Shown piece by piece: positions 17,701-26,704 of a stretch of DNA of 64,000 nt (positions within the stretch are counted from its first letter, which is position 1; every line of letters begins with the position of its first letter). Location: the NCBI GenBank assembly GCA_041398825.1, contig JAWKTX010000003.1, positions 186,001-250,000 of the forward strand, in the 5' to 3' direction. The position numbers were made by a program, and so were the translations under genes. The stretch is from Planctomycetaceae bacterium (GTDB lineage: Bacteria; Planctomycetota; Planctomycetia; Planctomycetales; Planctomycetaceae). Below the pieces are notes generated by a model that made no database searches, was not told the DNA's origin, and saw nothing but the letters and a program-made list of their open reading frames with translations.

Positions 17701-20700
17701 ATGCTGTGCCTGTTCACATTCTCACGACTGGTTCACCTGCCCCGGACGTCCGCCATTCGGTTTCTGGCAGCGCTGATCTTCATGCTGATAAGCCTGTCTT
17801 CTGGAGACTGTGTCTGTGTGGTGGGAGAAGAAATCCACCGCTGGGAGTTTCGTGATGGAGTTGGCGGATGGATTCCGAACAACCAGACAGAATTATCGGC
17901 ACCGGAGGGTTTGCTGAAAGTCTTGTCGAAGGGGAGTGATCCCTTCATGACAGCGGTTCTCAAAGGGCAACCCGGACAGCATCAAATCACTATTCGATCT
18001 CAGTTTGAAGGCCAAGCTGATGTGCAGGTGTTCTGGACAACGGAAAAAGAACCAGGAACCAGCGAGAAGAATAGTGTGCGGTCAGAGTTTACCGGGACCA
18101 AAGCAGACATGAAGAATTTGAAGCTTTGGTTCACGACGGATTCCCCGGTGACCTCTCTGCGAATTGATCCGATGAGTCGTTCCGGGCAGATGGTGATCGA
18201 ATCAATCATCCTCACCGATGAGGGTCCACCGACACCGACCGCTACACCGGTTTCAGACATCAAAGTTGCCGATGGGTTTCAGGTCGAGCTGTTGTATTCT
18301 GTACCCGGAGGTGAAATGGGCTCGTGGGTCAACATGGCCAGCGACCCGAAAGGTCGCCTGATTGTCAGTGACCAGTACGGAAAGTTGTATCGAGTGACTC
18401 CGCCACCTGTCGGAAAAAATGATCGCCCTGTCATCGAATCCATCAATGTCGACATCGGGATGGCGCAGGGATTGGTTTGGGCATTTGACAGCTTGTACGT
18501 GATGGTGAATGGAACAGATGCCGACAGACAGGGGCTTTACAGGATCACTGACGCCGATGGTGACGATCAGCTGGACACACTGGACTTTCTTCGCAGGATA
18601 GATGGAGGTGGCGAGCATGGCCCACATGCAGTCATTGCCGGTCCAGACGGCAAATCACTTTATGTTTGTGCGGGAAACCACACGCTGCCGACAGAATTCG
18701 CCACGTCTCGTGTCCCCCGCAACTGGGGAGAAGATCAATTATTGCCTCGCATGTGGGACGCGGGCGGCCATGCCGTTGGTAAATTGGCGCCGGGTGGATG
18801 GATCGCCAAAGTAAGCCCGGATGGTCAGGAATGGGAACTCGTTGCAAGCGGTTTTCGTAATGAATTCGACATCGCGTTCAACACGGACGGTGAATTGTTC
18901 ACCTACGATGCAGACATGGAATGGGATGTTGGTTTACCGTGGTACCGTCCGACGCGTGTTAACCACGTCACCAGCGGAGCTGAGTTCGGATGGAGATCCG
19001 GCACTGGAAAATGGCCCGTCTGGTATCCGGACAGTCTTGGATCTGTGATCGACATCGGGCCAGGTTCACCGACAGGAACCGCATTTGGCACGGGTGCGCA
19101 ATTTCCCGCAAAATACCAGAAATCACTCTTCATTTCCGACTGGAGTTACGGGGTTATCTACGCAATCCACATGACTCCAACGGGTTCCACCTACACGGCC
19201 GAAGCGGAACGGTTCATTTCTGCCGCGCCATTGCCCGTAACAGACATTGTTATCAACCCAACCGATCACGCAATGTACTTCACCATTGGGGGGCGTCGCA
19301 CACAGTCTGGTCTCTACCGTGTCACCTATACCGGGGCCGATGTTGCGAGCCCGAATACGCAAACGACTACGGTGGAAACATCCCCCGAGTTAAGGACTAT
19401 CCGGAAACAACTGGAAACACTTCATGTTGGCGCCAGCTCCGATTCAATTGCTGAGGCATTCAAATGGATCGGACACCAGGACCGCCACATCCGCTTTGCT
19501 GCCCGTATTGCCATTGAACAGCAGCCTGTAACATCGTGGGCTGACAAAGCGTTGAGCGAATCGACCAACAACGATGCAAAGATTACGTCATTGCTTGCAC
19601 TTGCCCGGTGTGGAGATGCTGATCTGGAAGTGCCTCTCCTGGAATCGTTGTCGCAGTTGAAGGTCGAATCACTTTCCGCTGACCAGCGACTTGCTGCACT
19701 GCGAGTGTTGTCGCTCGCTTTTATTCGGATGGGTCGACCAGACAAGGATGTCGCGACCGACGTTGCGGCTGCTATTGGCCCGATGTATCCATCTGCTGAC
19801 ACACGACTTAACCGCGAACTTTGCGCGATGCTTGTTTACCTCAACGACAAGGATGTTGCAGAGAAGACTCTGAACCTGATGGAATCAGCCACGACGCAGG
19901 AAGAGCAAATTCACTATGCAATGTGCCTTCGTGCTCTGCCGTCTGAGCAGTGGACGTTGCAACAAAGAACGCGATACTTCGATTGGTTTGTCACGTCAGC
20001 ATCACTTCGTGGCGGAAACTCTTTCTCCGGGTTCCTGAAGAACTTTCGAGAAGACGCCATCAAAACGCTCAGCGAGAAAGAACGCATTGCGTTGAAAGAG
20101 GTTCTCGACAAGCGACCTGAGTCCACCGAACCGACCGTGGAAGCATCATCGCGTCCTTTTGTTCGGGCCTGGACAGTGGAGGACTTACTTGCTGATGTGG
20201 AAGCCGGTCTGAAAGGCAGGAATTTCGAGAACGGTCGCGCAATGTTCACTGCGACCGCCTGTTACAAATGTCATCGCTTCGATGGACGTGGTGGCATCGT
20301 TGGCCCGGATTTGACAGCTGTTGGACGACGTTACAATGCTCGCACTATGCTTGAATCTCTTATTGACCCAGGCAAGGTCATCTCCGACCAATACGAAGCG
20401 ATGACATTTGTTCTCGAAAGTGGTCGGCAGGTTATTGGTCGCGTCGTCAACCTGAACGGCGACAAACTGATGGTCAGTGAAAATATGCTGGATCCCGGGA
20501 ACCTGACCGTCATCGGACGCAATGAAATAGAAGAGAGCTTTGTTTCAAAGACTTCGATGATGCCGACGGGGCTTTTGAACAATCTATCCAGGGATGAAAT
20601 CCTTGATCTTGTTGCCTATCTTCAGTCTGGGGGTAATCCGCAGGCTGAGATGTTTGCCAGTGGAACGAAAACGACTTCACCAAAGAAAGCCATATCCATG

Positions 20701-21039
20701 TTGACTGAGTCTGGGCATACGGTAGACGAACTGGCTACCGTAAAGGCCCGCGTTGAATCAAACGAAGCCGTACTGCTTGATATTCGGGAACAGGATGAAT
20801 GGGACGCCGGTCATCTTAAGGCTGCGGAGCTGGTGCCGCTGAGCCAACTTGCAACCGGAACGATTCCCGAAGATTTGAGGAAACTGATTCCTGCAGACAG
20901 ACCTGTCTACATCCACTGCCGGTCTGGTGGACGCGTTCTGAAGTGTGCCTCGATTTTGAAGAACAGCGGGTACGACATTCGCCCGCTAAAAGCTGGATAT
21001 TCCGCACTTGTCGAGTTCGGGTTCGAGAAAGCGAACTAG
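17701..21039 (+). CDS. PVC-type cytochrome c fused to a C-terminal rhodanese domain
   Basis: 1112 residues. A signal peptide (about 1-43) is followed by a beta-sandwich region (about 45-185), a membrane-bound-dehydrogenase-type beta-propeller (about 190-560, e.g. GRLIVSDQYGKLYRV and DGKSLYVCAGNH), and HEAT-like helices (about 580-830). A PVC heme domain then has the c-type site CYKCH (C854, C857, H858), GIVGPDLTAVG and LVAYLQSGG. The last ~110 residues form a rhodanese domain: VLLDIREQDEWDAGHL, active-site loop IHCRSGGR (C1073) and LKAGYSAL. The first parts are standard for planctomycetes; the rhodanese fusion is unusual. Rhodaneses transfer sulfane sulfur, and the next gene is a TauE/SafE-type exporter. 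A role in periplasmic sulfur chemistry is inferred. Confidence 0.88.
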   Translation: MLCLFTFSRLVHLPRTSAIRFLAALIFMLISLSSGDCVCVVGEEIHRWEFRDGVGGWIPNNQTELSAPEGLLKVLSKGSDPFMTAVLKGQPGQHQITIRSQFEGQADVQVFWTTEKEPGTSEKNSVRSEFTGTKADMKNLKLWFTTDSPVTSLRIDPMSRSGQMVIESIILTDEGPPTPTATPVSDIKVADGFQVELLYSVPGGEMGSWVNMASDPKGRLIVSDQYGKLYRVTPPPVGKNDRPVIESINVDIGMAQGLVWAFDSLYVMVNGTDADRQGLYRITDADGDDQLDTLDFLRRIDGGGEHGPHAVIAGPDGKSLYVCAGNHTLPTEFATSRVPRNWGEDQLLPRMWDAGGHAVGKLAPGGWIAKVSPDGQEWELVASGFRNEFDIAFNTDGELFTYDADMEWDVGLPWYRPTRVNHVTSGAEFGWRSGTGKWPVWYPDSLGSVIDIGPGSPTGTAFGTGAQFPAKYQKSLFISDWSYGVIYAIHMTPTGSTYTAEAERFISAAPLPVTDIVINPTDHAMYFTIGGRRTQSGLYRVTYTGADVASPNTQTTTVETSPELRTIRKQLETLHVGASSDSIAEAFKWIGHQDRHIRFAARIAIEQQPVTSWADKALSESTNNDAKITSLLALARCGDADLEVPLLESLSQLKVESLSADQRLAALRVLSLAFIRMGRPDKDVATDVAAAIGPMYPSADTRLNRELCAMLVYLNDKDVAEKTLNLMESATTQEEQIHYAMCLRALPSEQWTLQQRTRYFDWFVTSASLRGGNSFSGFLKNFREDAIKTLSEKERIALKEVLDKRPESTEPTVEASSRPFVRAWTVEDLLADVEAGLKGRNFENGRAMFTATACYKCHRFDGRGGIVGPDLTAVGRRYNARTMLESLIDPGKVISDQYEAMTFVLESGRQVIGRVVNLNGDKLMVSENMLDPGNLTVIGRNEIEESFVSKTSMMPTGLLNNLSRDEILDLVAYLQSGGNPQAEMFASGTKTTSPKKAISMLTESGHTVDELATVKARVESNEAVLLDIREQDEWDAGHLKAAELVPLSQLATGTIPEDLRKLIPADRPVYIHCRSGGRVLKCASILKNSGYDIRPLKAGYSALVEFGFEKAN

Positions 21040-21090
21040 GACGGCAGACGCAGGAAGTCGTGTGCCCGTTTTCAGCCCCGGATCACCTCA

Positions 21091-21190
21091 CCTGTCCGTT
21101 GAAAAAACGGGACGGCACACAGGACGACTGGAAACCATCGTGTGTTAATGTCTCCTGCTCTAGCCAGTCCCGGTTTTCAACAGGCTGTTA
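21091..21190 (-). repeat. Palindromic ~92-bp repeat, copy 1 (inverted orientation)
   Basis: The core, 21092-21183, is the reverse complement of the copies at 22341, 42971 and 43073. Read on the minus strand it starts CTGTTGAAAACCGGGACTGG and ends TTTCAACGGACAG, so its ends pair with each other. It lies 52 bp after the PVC cytochrome-rhodanese stop. No coding content. Confidence 0.85.
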
Positions 21191-21319
21191 GCGTGGAATC
21201 TTTGCAGGCTGTCGTATCCCGTAACGGACGTGAAGTAATTGGCAAAGTGTGACTGAAGTGTTTAGTCGCCACGCACCACTCGGCGGTTCCTGAGTAAGTT
21301 CAACAGAGCGACAGATCAA

Positions 21320-22336
21320 TTGAAGCCTGCTGTCATCGATCGCATTCGAGCCGTGTGGCCGTTTTTGATCTGGCTACTGTTGTTCTATTTGCTCTGGACC
21401 ACTCTTGTGACTGCCCTGAGGGCATGGTCAGTGGTGGCTGGTCACTGGCCGATCTCCTTAACCATGTTGTTTGGCTCCTATGTTGCCGGGGCTACCCCGA
21501 TGGGAGGCGGCACGGTTGCCTTTCCCGTCCTTGTCCTTGTCTTCGATCATCCCGGTTCGCTCGGCTGCCATTTCGCACTGGCAATTCAGTCTGTGGGGAT
21601 GGTCTCAGCGAGTATCTACATTCTCAGTACGCGGAAACCCGTTATCTGGCCAGCGCTGAAGCCAACAATGTTTGGATCACTGGTTGGTACTCCCATAGGA
21701 ACGTACTTCGTCGCCCCAATAATTCCAGACCTTTGGGTAAAGCTGACGTTCGCCGTGGTCTGGGCAGCGTTTGGAATTATGCACCTGATCAAGTTGCGAG
21801 AACTTGTGCGGATGCACCGAACAAACGCCATCCCCCCGACATCTTTCAGGACGGTCTTTTTCCTCGTTGGTGTTGCGGGTGGCCTTCTGGCGTCGATTAC
21901 CGGAGTCGGAATCGACATGATGGTCTATGCCATACTCGTTCTCTACTTCCGAGAAGATCTTAAGACGGCTATTCCAACGTCGGTGATCGTCATGGCATTC
22001 ACATCGCTTGTCGGCATCGCGACGAACATTGCATTTCACCAACTATACCCGGATCGATTCTCTATTGACCCACTGTTTTTTGAGAATTGGCTGGCTGCGG
22101 CGCCCGTAGTTGCCGTTGGAGCACCGTTGGGTGCGTTTGTCGTCAGCCTGATCCCGCGGACGCCAACGCTTGTTTTTGTTTCGATGTTGTGCCTGATTCA
22201 GTTCGGTTCGACCATTATCCACGAAAGAGTCACTGGTACTTTGCTGGCATTAACGTTGACAGCACTTGCAGCCATGAACCTGGTGTTTCATCTGCTGTAC
22301 GTCTCCGGAACACGTATGATGCAGGAAGAACGATAG
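21320..22336 (+). CDS. TauE/SafE-family sulfite/anion exporter, multi-span
   Basis: 338 residues with about eight hydrophobic segments distributed over the whole length. Family hallmarks are the paired glycine-rich motifs MLFGSYVAGATPMGGGTVAF near residue 50 and VGVAGGLLASITGVGIDMM near 190, one per half, reflecting the internal duplication of the family. Members export sulfite, sulfoacetate or related anions. The start is a TTG at 21320; it keeps the first membrane span, and no earlier ATG in frame was found. The next internal Met would delete that span. It follows the rhodanese-fused cytochrome on the same strand and is bracketed by inverted copies of the ~92-bp repeat. Substrate is not readable from sequence. 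Confidence 0.85.
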   Translation: MKPAVIDRIRAVWPFLIWLLLFYLLWTTLVTALRAWSVVAGHWPISLTMLFGSYVAGATPMGGGTVAFPVLVLVFDHPGSLGCHFALAIQSVGMVSASIYILSTRKPVIWPALKPTMFGSLVGTPIGTYFVAPIIPDLWVKLTFAVVWAAFGIMHLIKLRELVRMHRTNAIPPTSFRTVFFLVGVAGGLLASITGVGIDMMVYAILVLYFREDLKTAIPTSVIVMAFTSLVGIATNIAFHQLYPDRFSIDPLFFENWLAAAPVVAVGAPLGAFVVSLIPRTPTLVFVSMLCLIQFGSTIIHERVTGTLLALTLTALAAMNLVFHLLYVSGTRMMQEER

Positions 22337-22432
22337 CAGCCTGTTCGAAATCCGGACTGGCTAGAGCAGAGACCTTAACACACGTCGGTTTCCAGTCGAC
22401 CTGCGTGCCTGTCGCGGTTTTTCAACGGACAG
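22334..22432 (+). repeat. Palindromic ~92-bp repeat, copy 2
   Basis: The core is 22341-22432, direct orientation. It begins CTGTTCGAAATCCGGACTGG and ends TTTTTCAACGGACAG, with CTAGAGCAGAGACCTTAACA in the middle, closely matching the other three copies. The repeat's flank overlaps the stop codon (TAG, 22334-22336) of the exporter gene. Confidence 0.85.
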
Positions 22433-22464
22433 ATAGCCGTGCCGATCTACTACGCCGGACTTAA

Positions 22465-22488
22465 ATCCACAGTGACGGAACTGTGGAT
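22465..22488. terminator. Hairpin between convergent genes, possible bidirectional terminator
   Basis: ATCCACAGT (22465-22473) and ACTGTGGAT (22480-22488) are perfect reverse complements around a six-base loop. It lies between the exporter stop (22336, plus) and the FMN reductase stop (22519, minus). On the minus strand it is followed by TTTAAG; there is no long T tract on either strand. Confidence 0.5.
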
Positions 22489-22518
22489 GCGCAGAATGAT
22501 GTCGAGTGTTCCAAATTC

Positions 22519-23094
22519 TTACTGCAGCTTTTCCACCGTCTCGACGAATGACTTCATTTGTATCGCCAATGCATCCAGCTTAGCCGCGTCGATCAGATTT
22601 CCCTGCCCGTCAAAGGCCTGGTGAGCGGCAGACAGCATGAACTGGTCCGGCATCACATGCATCCCGATTGCCTGTAGAATCGATCGAAGGTGCGACAAGC
22701 CTCGAATGCCCCCAAGCCCGCTTGGCGTCGCGCTCATGATTGCGGCGACTTTGCCGAGAAACGCCACTTTGGGAGGTTCGTTTCCTTCACGTCGAGATAC
22801 CCAGTCCAGAGCATTCTTCAGCACAGCACTCAGAGAGCTGTTGTATTCGGGCGATGCGATCAAGATGCCATGATGATTCTGGAACAACTGTTTCAGGCGG
22901 CTGGCGTGTTCCGGCATTCCACTGTTCGATTCCAAATCCTCATCAAACAGAGGTAGTGGAAAGTCCCGCAAGTCGATGACCGTGACTTCTGCGCCCGCGG
23001 ACTCCATTGCATTTGCTGCCAGTTGAGCCAGCTTCTTGTTAAATGAATCGTTCCGAGTACTACCGGCAAAACAAAGAATGCGAGCGACAGGCAT
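22519..23094 (-). CDS. NADPH-dependent FMN reductase (flavodoxin-like fold)
   Basis: 191 residues. The N-terminal strand-loop ILCFAGSTRNDSFNKK is the phosphate-binding loop of the NADPH-dependent FMN/azo-reductase family; ASPEYNSSLSAVLKNALDW is its second flavin-contact signature, and PSGLGGIRGLSHLRSI completes the site. Length is normal for the family. AAAGGT lies about nine bases before the ATG. Such enzymes reduce FMN, quinones, azo compounds or metals at NAD(P)H expense in the cytosol. No partner gene is adjacent; a strong hairpin lies in its leader. Confidence 0.92.
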   Translation of the reverse strand: MPVARILCFAGSTRNDSFNKKLAQLAANAMESAGAEVTVIDLRDFPLPLFDEDLESNSGMPEHASRLKQLFQNHHGILIASPEYNSSLSAVLKNALDWVSRREGNEPPKVAFLGKVAAIMSATPSGLGGIRGLSHLRSILQAIGMHVMPDQFMLSAAHQAFDGQGNLIDAAKLDALAIQMKSFVETVEKLQ

Positions 23095-23400
23095 TGTGGC
23101 GACCTTTTGCGTCCTGAAAGCAGGAGAAATATTTTCTATGGGGCTGAACTCCGCAGGTCTTTCAACCTGACACGGAGTTCGGGAAACTCAGAGCGGGAAA
23201 CGATGTCAGATCCATTCGACTGAGCTTTGGTGAAAAATATCTGGCTGACGCGTTCCTCCGGATTGTCCTTACAAAGATTTCGTCGTGGCTGACTTTTTCT
23301 GTTTCGGATTGGTTAGCGATGGCGACAGTCCCTGATGATTCGAGTATTCTTCGGGCCCTGCATGTTTTCGTCATTCGACAGACTGTGCGACACCTGGATT
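23095..23400. other. Divergent intergenic region between FMN reductase and dnaE2
   Basis: 306 bp, holding one prominent hairpin (listed separately) close to the FMN reductase start. I recognised no LexA-type operator, but the planctomycete SOS box is not something I can identify by eye. If dnaE2 starts at 23335 or 23362 rather than 23401, the region is correspondingly shorter. Confidence 0.45.
23146..23180. promoter_or_regulatory. Strong leader hairpin upstream of FMN reductase and dnaE2
   Basis: GAACTCCGCAGGT (23146-23158) pairs with ACCTG (23165-23169) plus CGGAGTTC (23173-23180), interrupted by a three-base bulge (ACA). Loop CTTTCA. It lies 51 bp upstream of the FMN reductase ATG, so it could form in that transcript's 5' leader, or be an inverted-repeat operator for either divergent gene. 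No T tract follows on either strand. Confidence 0.5.
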
Positions 23401-26400
23401 ATGCCGGACCCGCCGCCACTTAAACGTCGCCACCGGGCGAAACCCAACGTCGATCAAACGCTCCGTGACGACATTGACGGTGGCTTGAACCCGTTGTCAT
23501 CGCCGGAGCAGGCGAATGATACGGTCCCGTACGCAGAACTGCACTGCCGGACCAATTACTCTTTTCTTGAAGGTGCATCCCACGCAGATGAACTGACGGC
23601 TCGCGCAGTGGAACTGGGACTAAACTCCATTGCGGTGACTGACCGAAATACACTCGCCGGTGTCGTCAGGGCTCATGTCGCAGCCAAAGAATGCGGGATC
23701 AAGTTGCTCGTGGGCGCAGAGATTGTTCCGGACAACGGCCCCTGTCTGGTGCTGCTGGCGATGAATCGTCAGGGATACGGTCATCTCGCACAGCTCATCA
23801 CTGCCGGCCGCCGCAGAGCCCCAAAGGGCGAATGTCGAATTCGAATGGCCGATGTTCAACAGTACTCAGAAGGAATTCTGTGCTGCGTTCCGCTCAGTAT
23901 AGAAAGTCGTTTGCGTTATGAACGACGGTACCAGCCCGGCAGCGATATTGACCTGCCCGATGCCAGTCTTCAGGCGGTCAAGTCGATTTTTGCGGATCGT
24001 TGCTATGCAATGGCTGAACTGCACATGGGCCCAAACGACTCCAGTCGGCTTGATCGATGGATTGAGCAGTGCCAACGACTGAATGTGCCTTTAGTCGCTT
24101 CTAATGATGTCCATTATCATATTCCTCGCAGACGCGCACTGCATGATGTTGTGACCAGCATTCGCCTGAACACTCCGCTGCAGAATCTTGGGCATGAGGT
24201 GTTCCCTAACGGAGAACGCTGTCTGAAGACACCGCGCGAAATGCTGCGACTGATGCAAGGACGGCACGAACTACTGCGTAGGACAGTCGAAGTTGCGGAT
24301 CGCTGCCAGTTTTCACTGGACGAATTGCGATATGAATATCCTGAGGAACTTGTTCCCACCGGAACGACGCCCATTCAGCACCTGACCAATCTGACTTGGC
24401 GCGGCGCAAGACTGCGCTATCCAGACGGCGTTCCCGGTAAAGTCCGTGATCTGATCATTCACGAACTCACGCTGATTCAGGAGCTTCAGTACGAAGCCTA
24501 TTTCCTGACGGTGTACGATCTGGTCAGGTTCGCCCGTGAACGCGGAATCTTATGTCAGGGGCGAGGTTCAGCCGCCAATTCGGTTGTGTGCTTCTGTATT
24601 GGCGTCACTTCGGTGGATCCGTCACGTATTGATGTTCTGTTCGAAAGATTCATCAGCAGGGAACGGAATGAAGCGCCGGATATCGATGTCGATTTCGAAC
24701 ACGAACGTCGTGAGGAGGTACTTCAGTATCTGTTTGAACGGTACGGACGAGATCGCGCCGGCATGACCGCTGCGGTGATAACATATCGCCCTCGTTCCGC
24801 AATTCGAGACGTTGGTAAAGCGTTGAGTCTGTCGAATGATCGTATCGATAAGCTCGCCAGTCAGATGGAGCACGTCGATCGAGCCGAAAACATGCCCGAT
24901 CGCATGCGGGAAGGCGGAATCGATCCTGAGTCGCAGCTTGGCCGCCGAATGCTGGAGCTTGTGACATCACTTCTGAGCTTTCCTCGCCATCTGTCTCAGC
25001 ATTCCGGTGGTATGGTGATGTCGCGTGGCCCGCTTGACGAACTGGTCCCGATCGAGAATGCCGCCATGCCCGGGCGTACAGTCATCCAGTGGGATAAGGA
25101 CGATCTGGATGCATTGGGGCTGTTGAAGGTTGATGTACTTAGCCTGGGAATGCTGAGCTGCATTCGCCGTGCATTTGATATGGTCAAACTCTATCACGGA
25201 AGGCAGTTAACCCTGGCCGATGTGCCATCGGAAGACCCTGCTGTTTACGACATGATCTGTGAGGCGGATACCATTGGTGTCTTTCAGATCGAAAGCCGTG
25301 CGCAGATGAGCATGCTTCCACGACTGCGGCCCCGCTGTTTTTACGACCTGGTGATTGAAGTTGCCATCGTACGCCCCGGTCCGATCCAGGGGGACATGGT
25401 GCATCCTTACCTGCGCCGGCGAGCGGGTGAAGAGCCCGTGGAATATCCGAATGCTGAAGTTCGGTCCGTTCTGCACAAGACACTCGGCGTCCCTATTTTT
25501 CAGGAACAGGCCATGCGACTGGCCATTGTCGCCGCCGGATTCACTCCCGGTGAAGCCGATCAGCTGCGAAAGGCTATGGGGGCATGGCGAAAGACCGGCG
25601 TGATCCAGAAGTTCCACGACAAGTTGATCGCGGGAATGGCCGCCAAAGGATACGACGAAGACTTTGCTGAACGTGTTTTCAAACAGATCAGCGGATTTGG
25701 GGAGTATGGATTCCCGGAATCACATGCGGCAAGTTTCGCCCTGCTGGTCTATGTCTCTGCCTGGCTGAAGCGCTACCATCCCGCCGTCTTTTGTGCGTCC
25801 CTTATCAATAGTCAGCCCATGGGATTCTACGCGCCGGCGCAATTGATTCGGGATGCTCGCGATCATGGAGTTCGGGTCTTACCGATCGATGTAAATCACA
25901 GTCACTGGGATTGCACCATGGAACTCTGCGAAGGATCGGTTGAGCAGCGAGAGTCTTCCCGCAGAACAAACCATCTGGATGAGCGTTTCGCTTTACGACT
26001 GGGTTTCCGCTTGCTGCACGGATTGCCTGAAGACCAGGCGCAGGCCATCGAAATGGAGCGTCAGCAGCGGGGAATCTTCAGATCCTTCGACGAATTTGCC
26101 CGAAGATCTCGACTGAGTCGGCACACGCTGCAGTTACTGTCCCGTGCTGATGCGCTGGCGTCACTGAAGATCAATCGACGCGATGCGTTCTGGAAAGCGT
26201 TGCCAGCGCAGGAACAGTTGCCGCTGTTTCGGAAATCCGATCAGCCTGTTGCGGACGAACCGGTGCCCGAGTTGCCTGAAATGACGGCTCAGGAAGAAGT
26301 CGTTGCTGACTATACCTCCGCCGGTCTTTCTCTGCGGAAACACCCGGTCGCCTTCCTGAGAGAACAGCTGACAACCCTGCGTGCAGTGACCGCCGAACAG

Positions 26401-26703
26401 CTGTCTGTCCTGCAACCTGATCGAAGAGTCAAGGTGGCCGGCCTGGTGTTGATGCGTCAACGCCCCTCAACAGCTGCTGGCATCACTTTCGTGACCCTGG
26501 AAGATGAAACAGGTGTTGCAAATCTGGTGGTCTACCCGAGTGTCTGGCAACATTTTCGGCAGACCGCTCGATTCGCCAGCGTCATGATGGCAAGTGGCCG
26601 GCTGCAGCGAGAAGGCGATGTAATCCACGTTGTTTGCGATCGACTGGAAGACGTCTCCGAAATGCTAAACAGACTTGAGTCAAAATCGCGGGACTTCCGA
26701 TAG
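23401..26703 (+). CDS. dnaE2: Error-prone DNA polymerase III alpha, DnaE2 type
   Basis: 1100 residues from the ATG at 23401 (GGAT just upstream); in-frame ATGs at 23335 and 23362 are alternatives. PHP domain (about 45-330) opens with AELHCRTNYSFLEGASH. The polymerase core contains the palm aspartates in PDIDVDFEHERREEV, the QHSGGMVMSRGPL segment and LLKVDVLSLGML. The helix-hairpin-helix region and a C-terminal OB fold (VKVAGLVLMRQRPS, FVTLEDETG) follow. Length (~1100) and the absence of a C-terminal beta-binding/tau tail fit DnaE2 (ImuC) rather than replicative DnaE1. DnaE2 does translesion synthesis, usually with ImuA and ImuB; neither is encoded next to it here. The gene ends two bases before the convergent AmmeMemoRadiSam gene. 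Confidence 0.92.
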   Translation: MPDPPPLKRRHRAKPNVDQTLRDDIDGGLNPLSSPEQANDTVPYAELHCRTNYSFLEGASHADELTARAVELGLNSIAVTDRNTLAGVVRAHVAAKECGIKLLVGAEIVPDNGPCLVLLAMNRQGYGHLAQLITAGRRRAPKGECRIRMADVQQYSEGILCCVPLSIESRLRYERRYQPGSDIDLPDASLQAVKSIFADRCYAMAELHMGPNDSSRLDRWIEQCQRLNVPLVASNDVHYHIPRRRALHDVVTSIRLNTPLQNLGHEVFPNGERCLKTPREMLRLMQGRHELLRRTVEVADRCQFSLDELRYEYPEELVPTGTTPIQHLTNLTWRGARLRYPDGVPGKVRDLIIHELTLIQELQYEAYFLTVYDLVRFARERGILCQGRGSAANSVVCFCIGVTSVDPSRIDVLFERFISRERNEAPDIDVDFEHERREEVLQYLFERYGRDRAGMTAAVITYRPRSAIRDVGKALSLSNDRIDKLASQMEHVDRAENMPDRMREGGIDPESQLGRRMLELVTSLLSFPRHLSQHSGGMVMSRGPLDELVPIENAAMPGRTVIQWDKDDLDALGLLKVDVLSLGMLSCIRRAFDMVKLYHGRQLTLADVPSEDPAVYDMICEADTIGVFQIESRAQMSMLPRLRPRCFYDLVIEVAIVRPGPIQGDMVHPYLRRRAGEEPVEYPNAEVRSVLHKTLGVPIFQEQAMRLAIVAAGFTPGEADQLRKAMGAWRKTGVIQKFHDKLIAGMAAKGYDEDFAERVFKQISGFGEYGFPESHAASFALLVYVSAWLKRYHPAVFCASLINSQPMGFYAPAQLIRDARDHGVRVLPIDVNHSHWDCTMELCEGSVEQRESSRRTNHLDERFALRLGFRLLHGLPEDQAQAIEMERQQRGIFRSFDEFARRSRLSRHTLQLLSRADALASLKINRRDAFWKALPAQEQLPLFRKSDQPVADEPVPELPEMTAQEEVVADYTSAGLSLRKHPVAFLREQLTTLRAVTAEQLSVLQPDRRVKVAGLVLMRQRPSTAAGITFVTLEDETGVANLVVYPSVWQHFRQTARFASVMMASGRLQREGDVIHVVCDRLEDVSEMLNRLESKSRDFR

Positions 26704-26704
26704 C

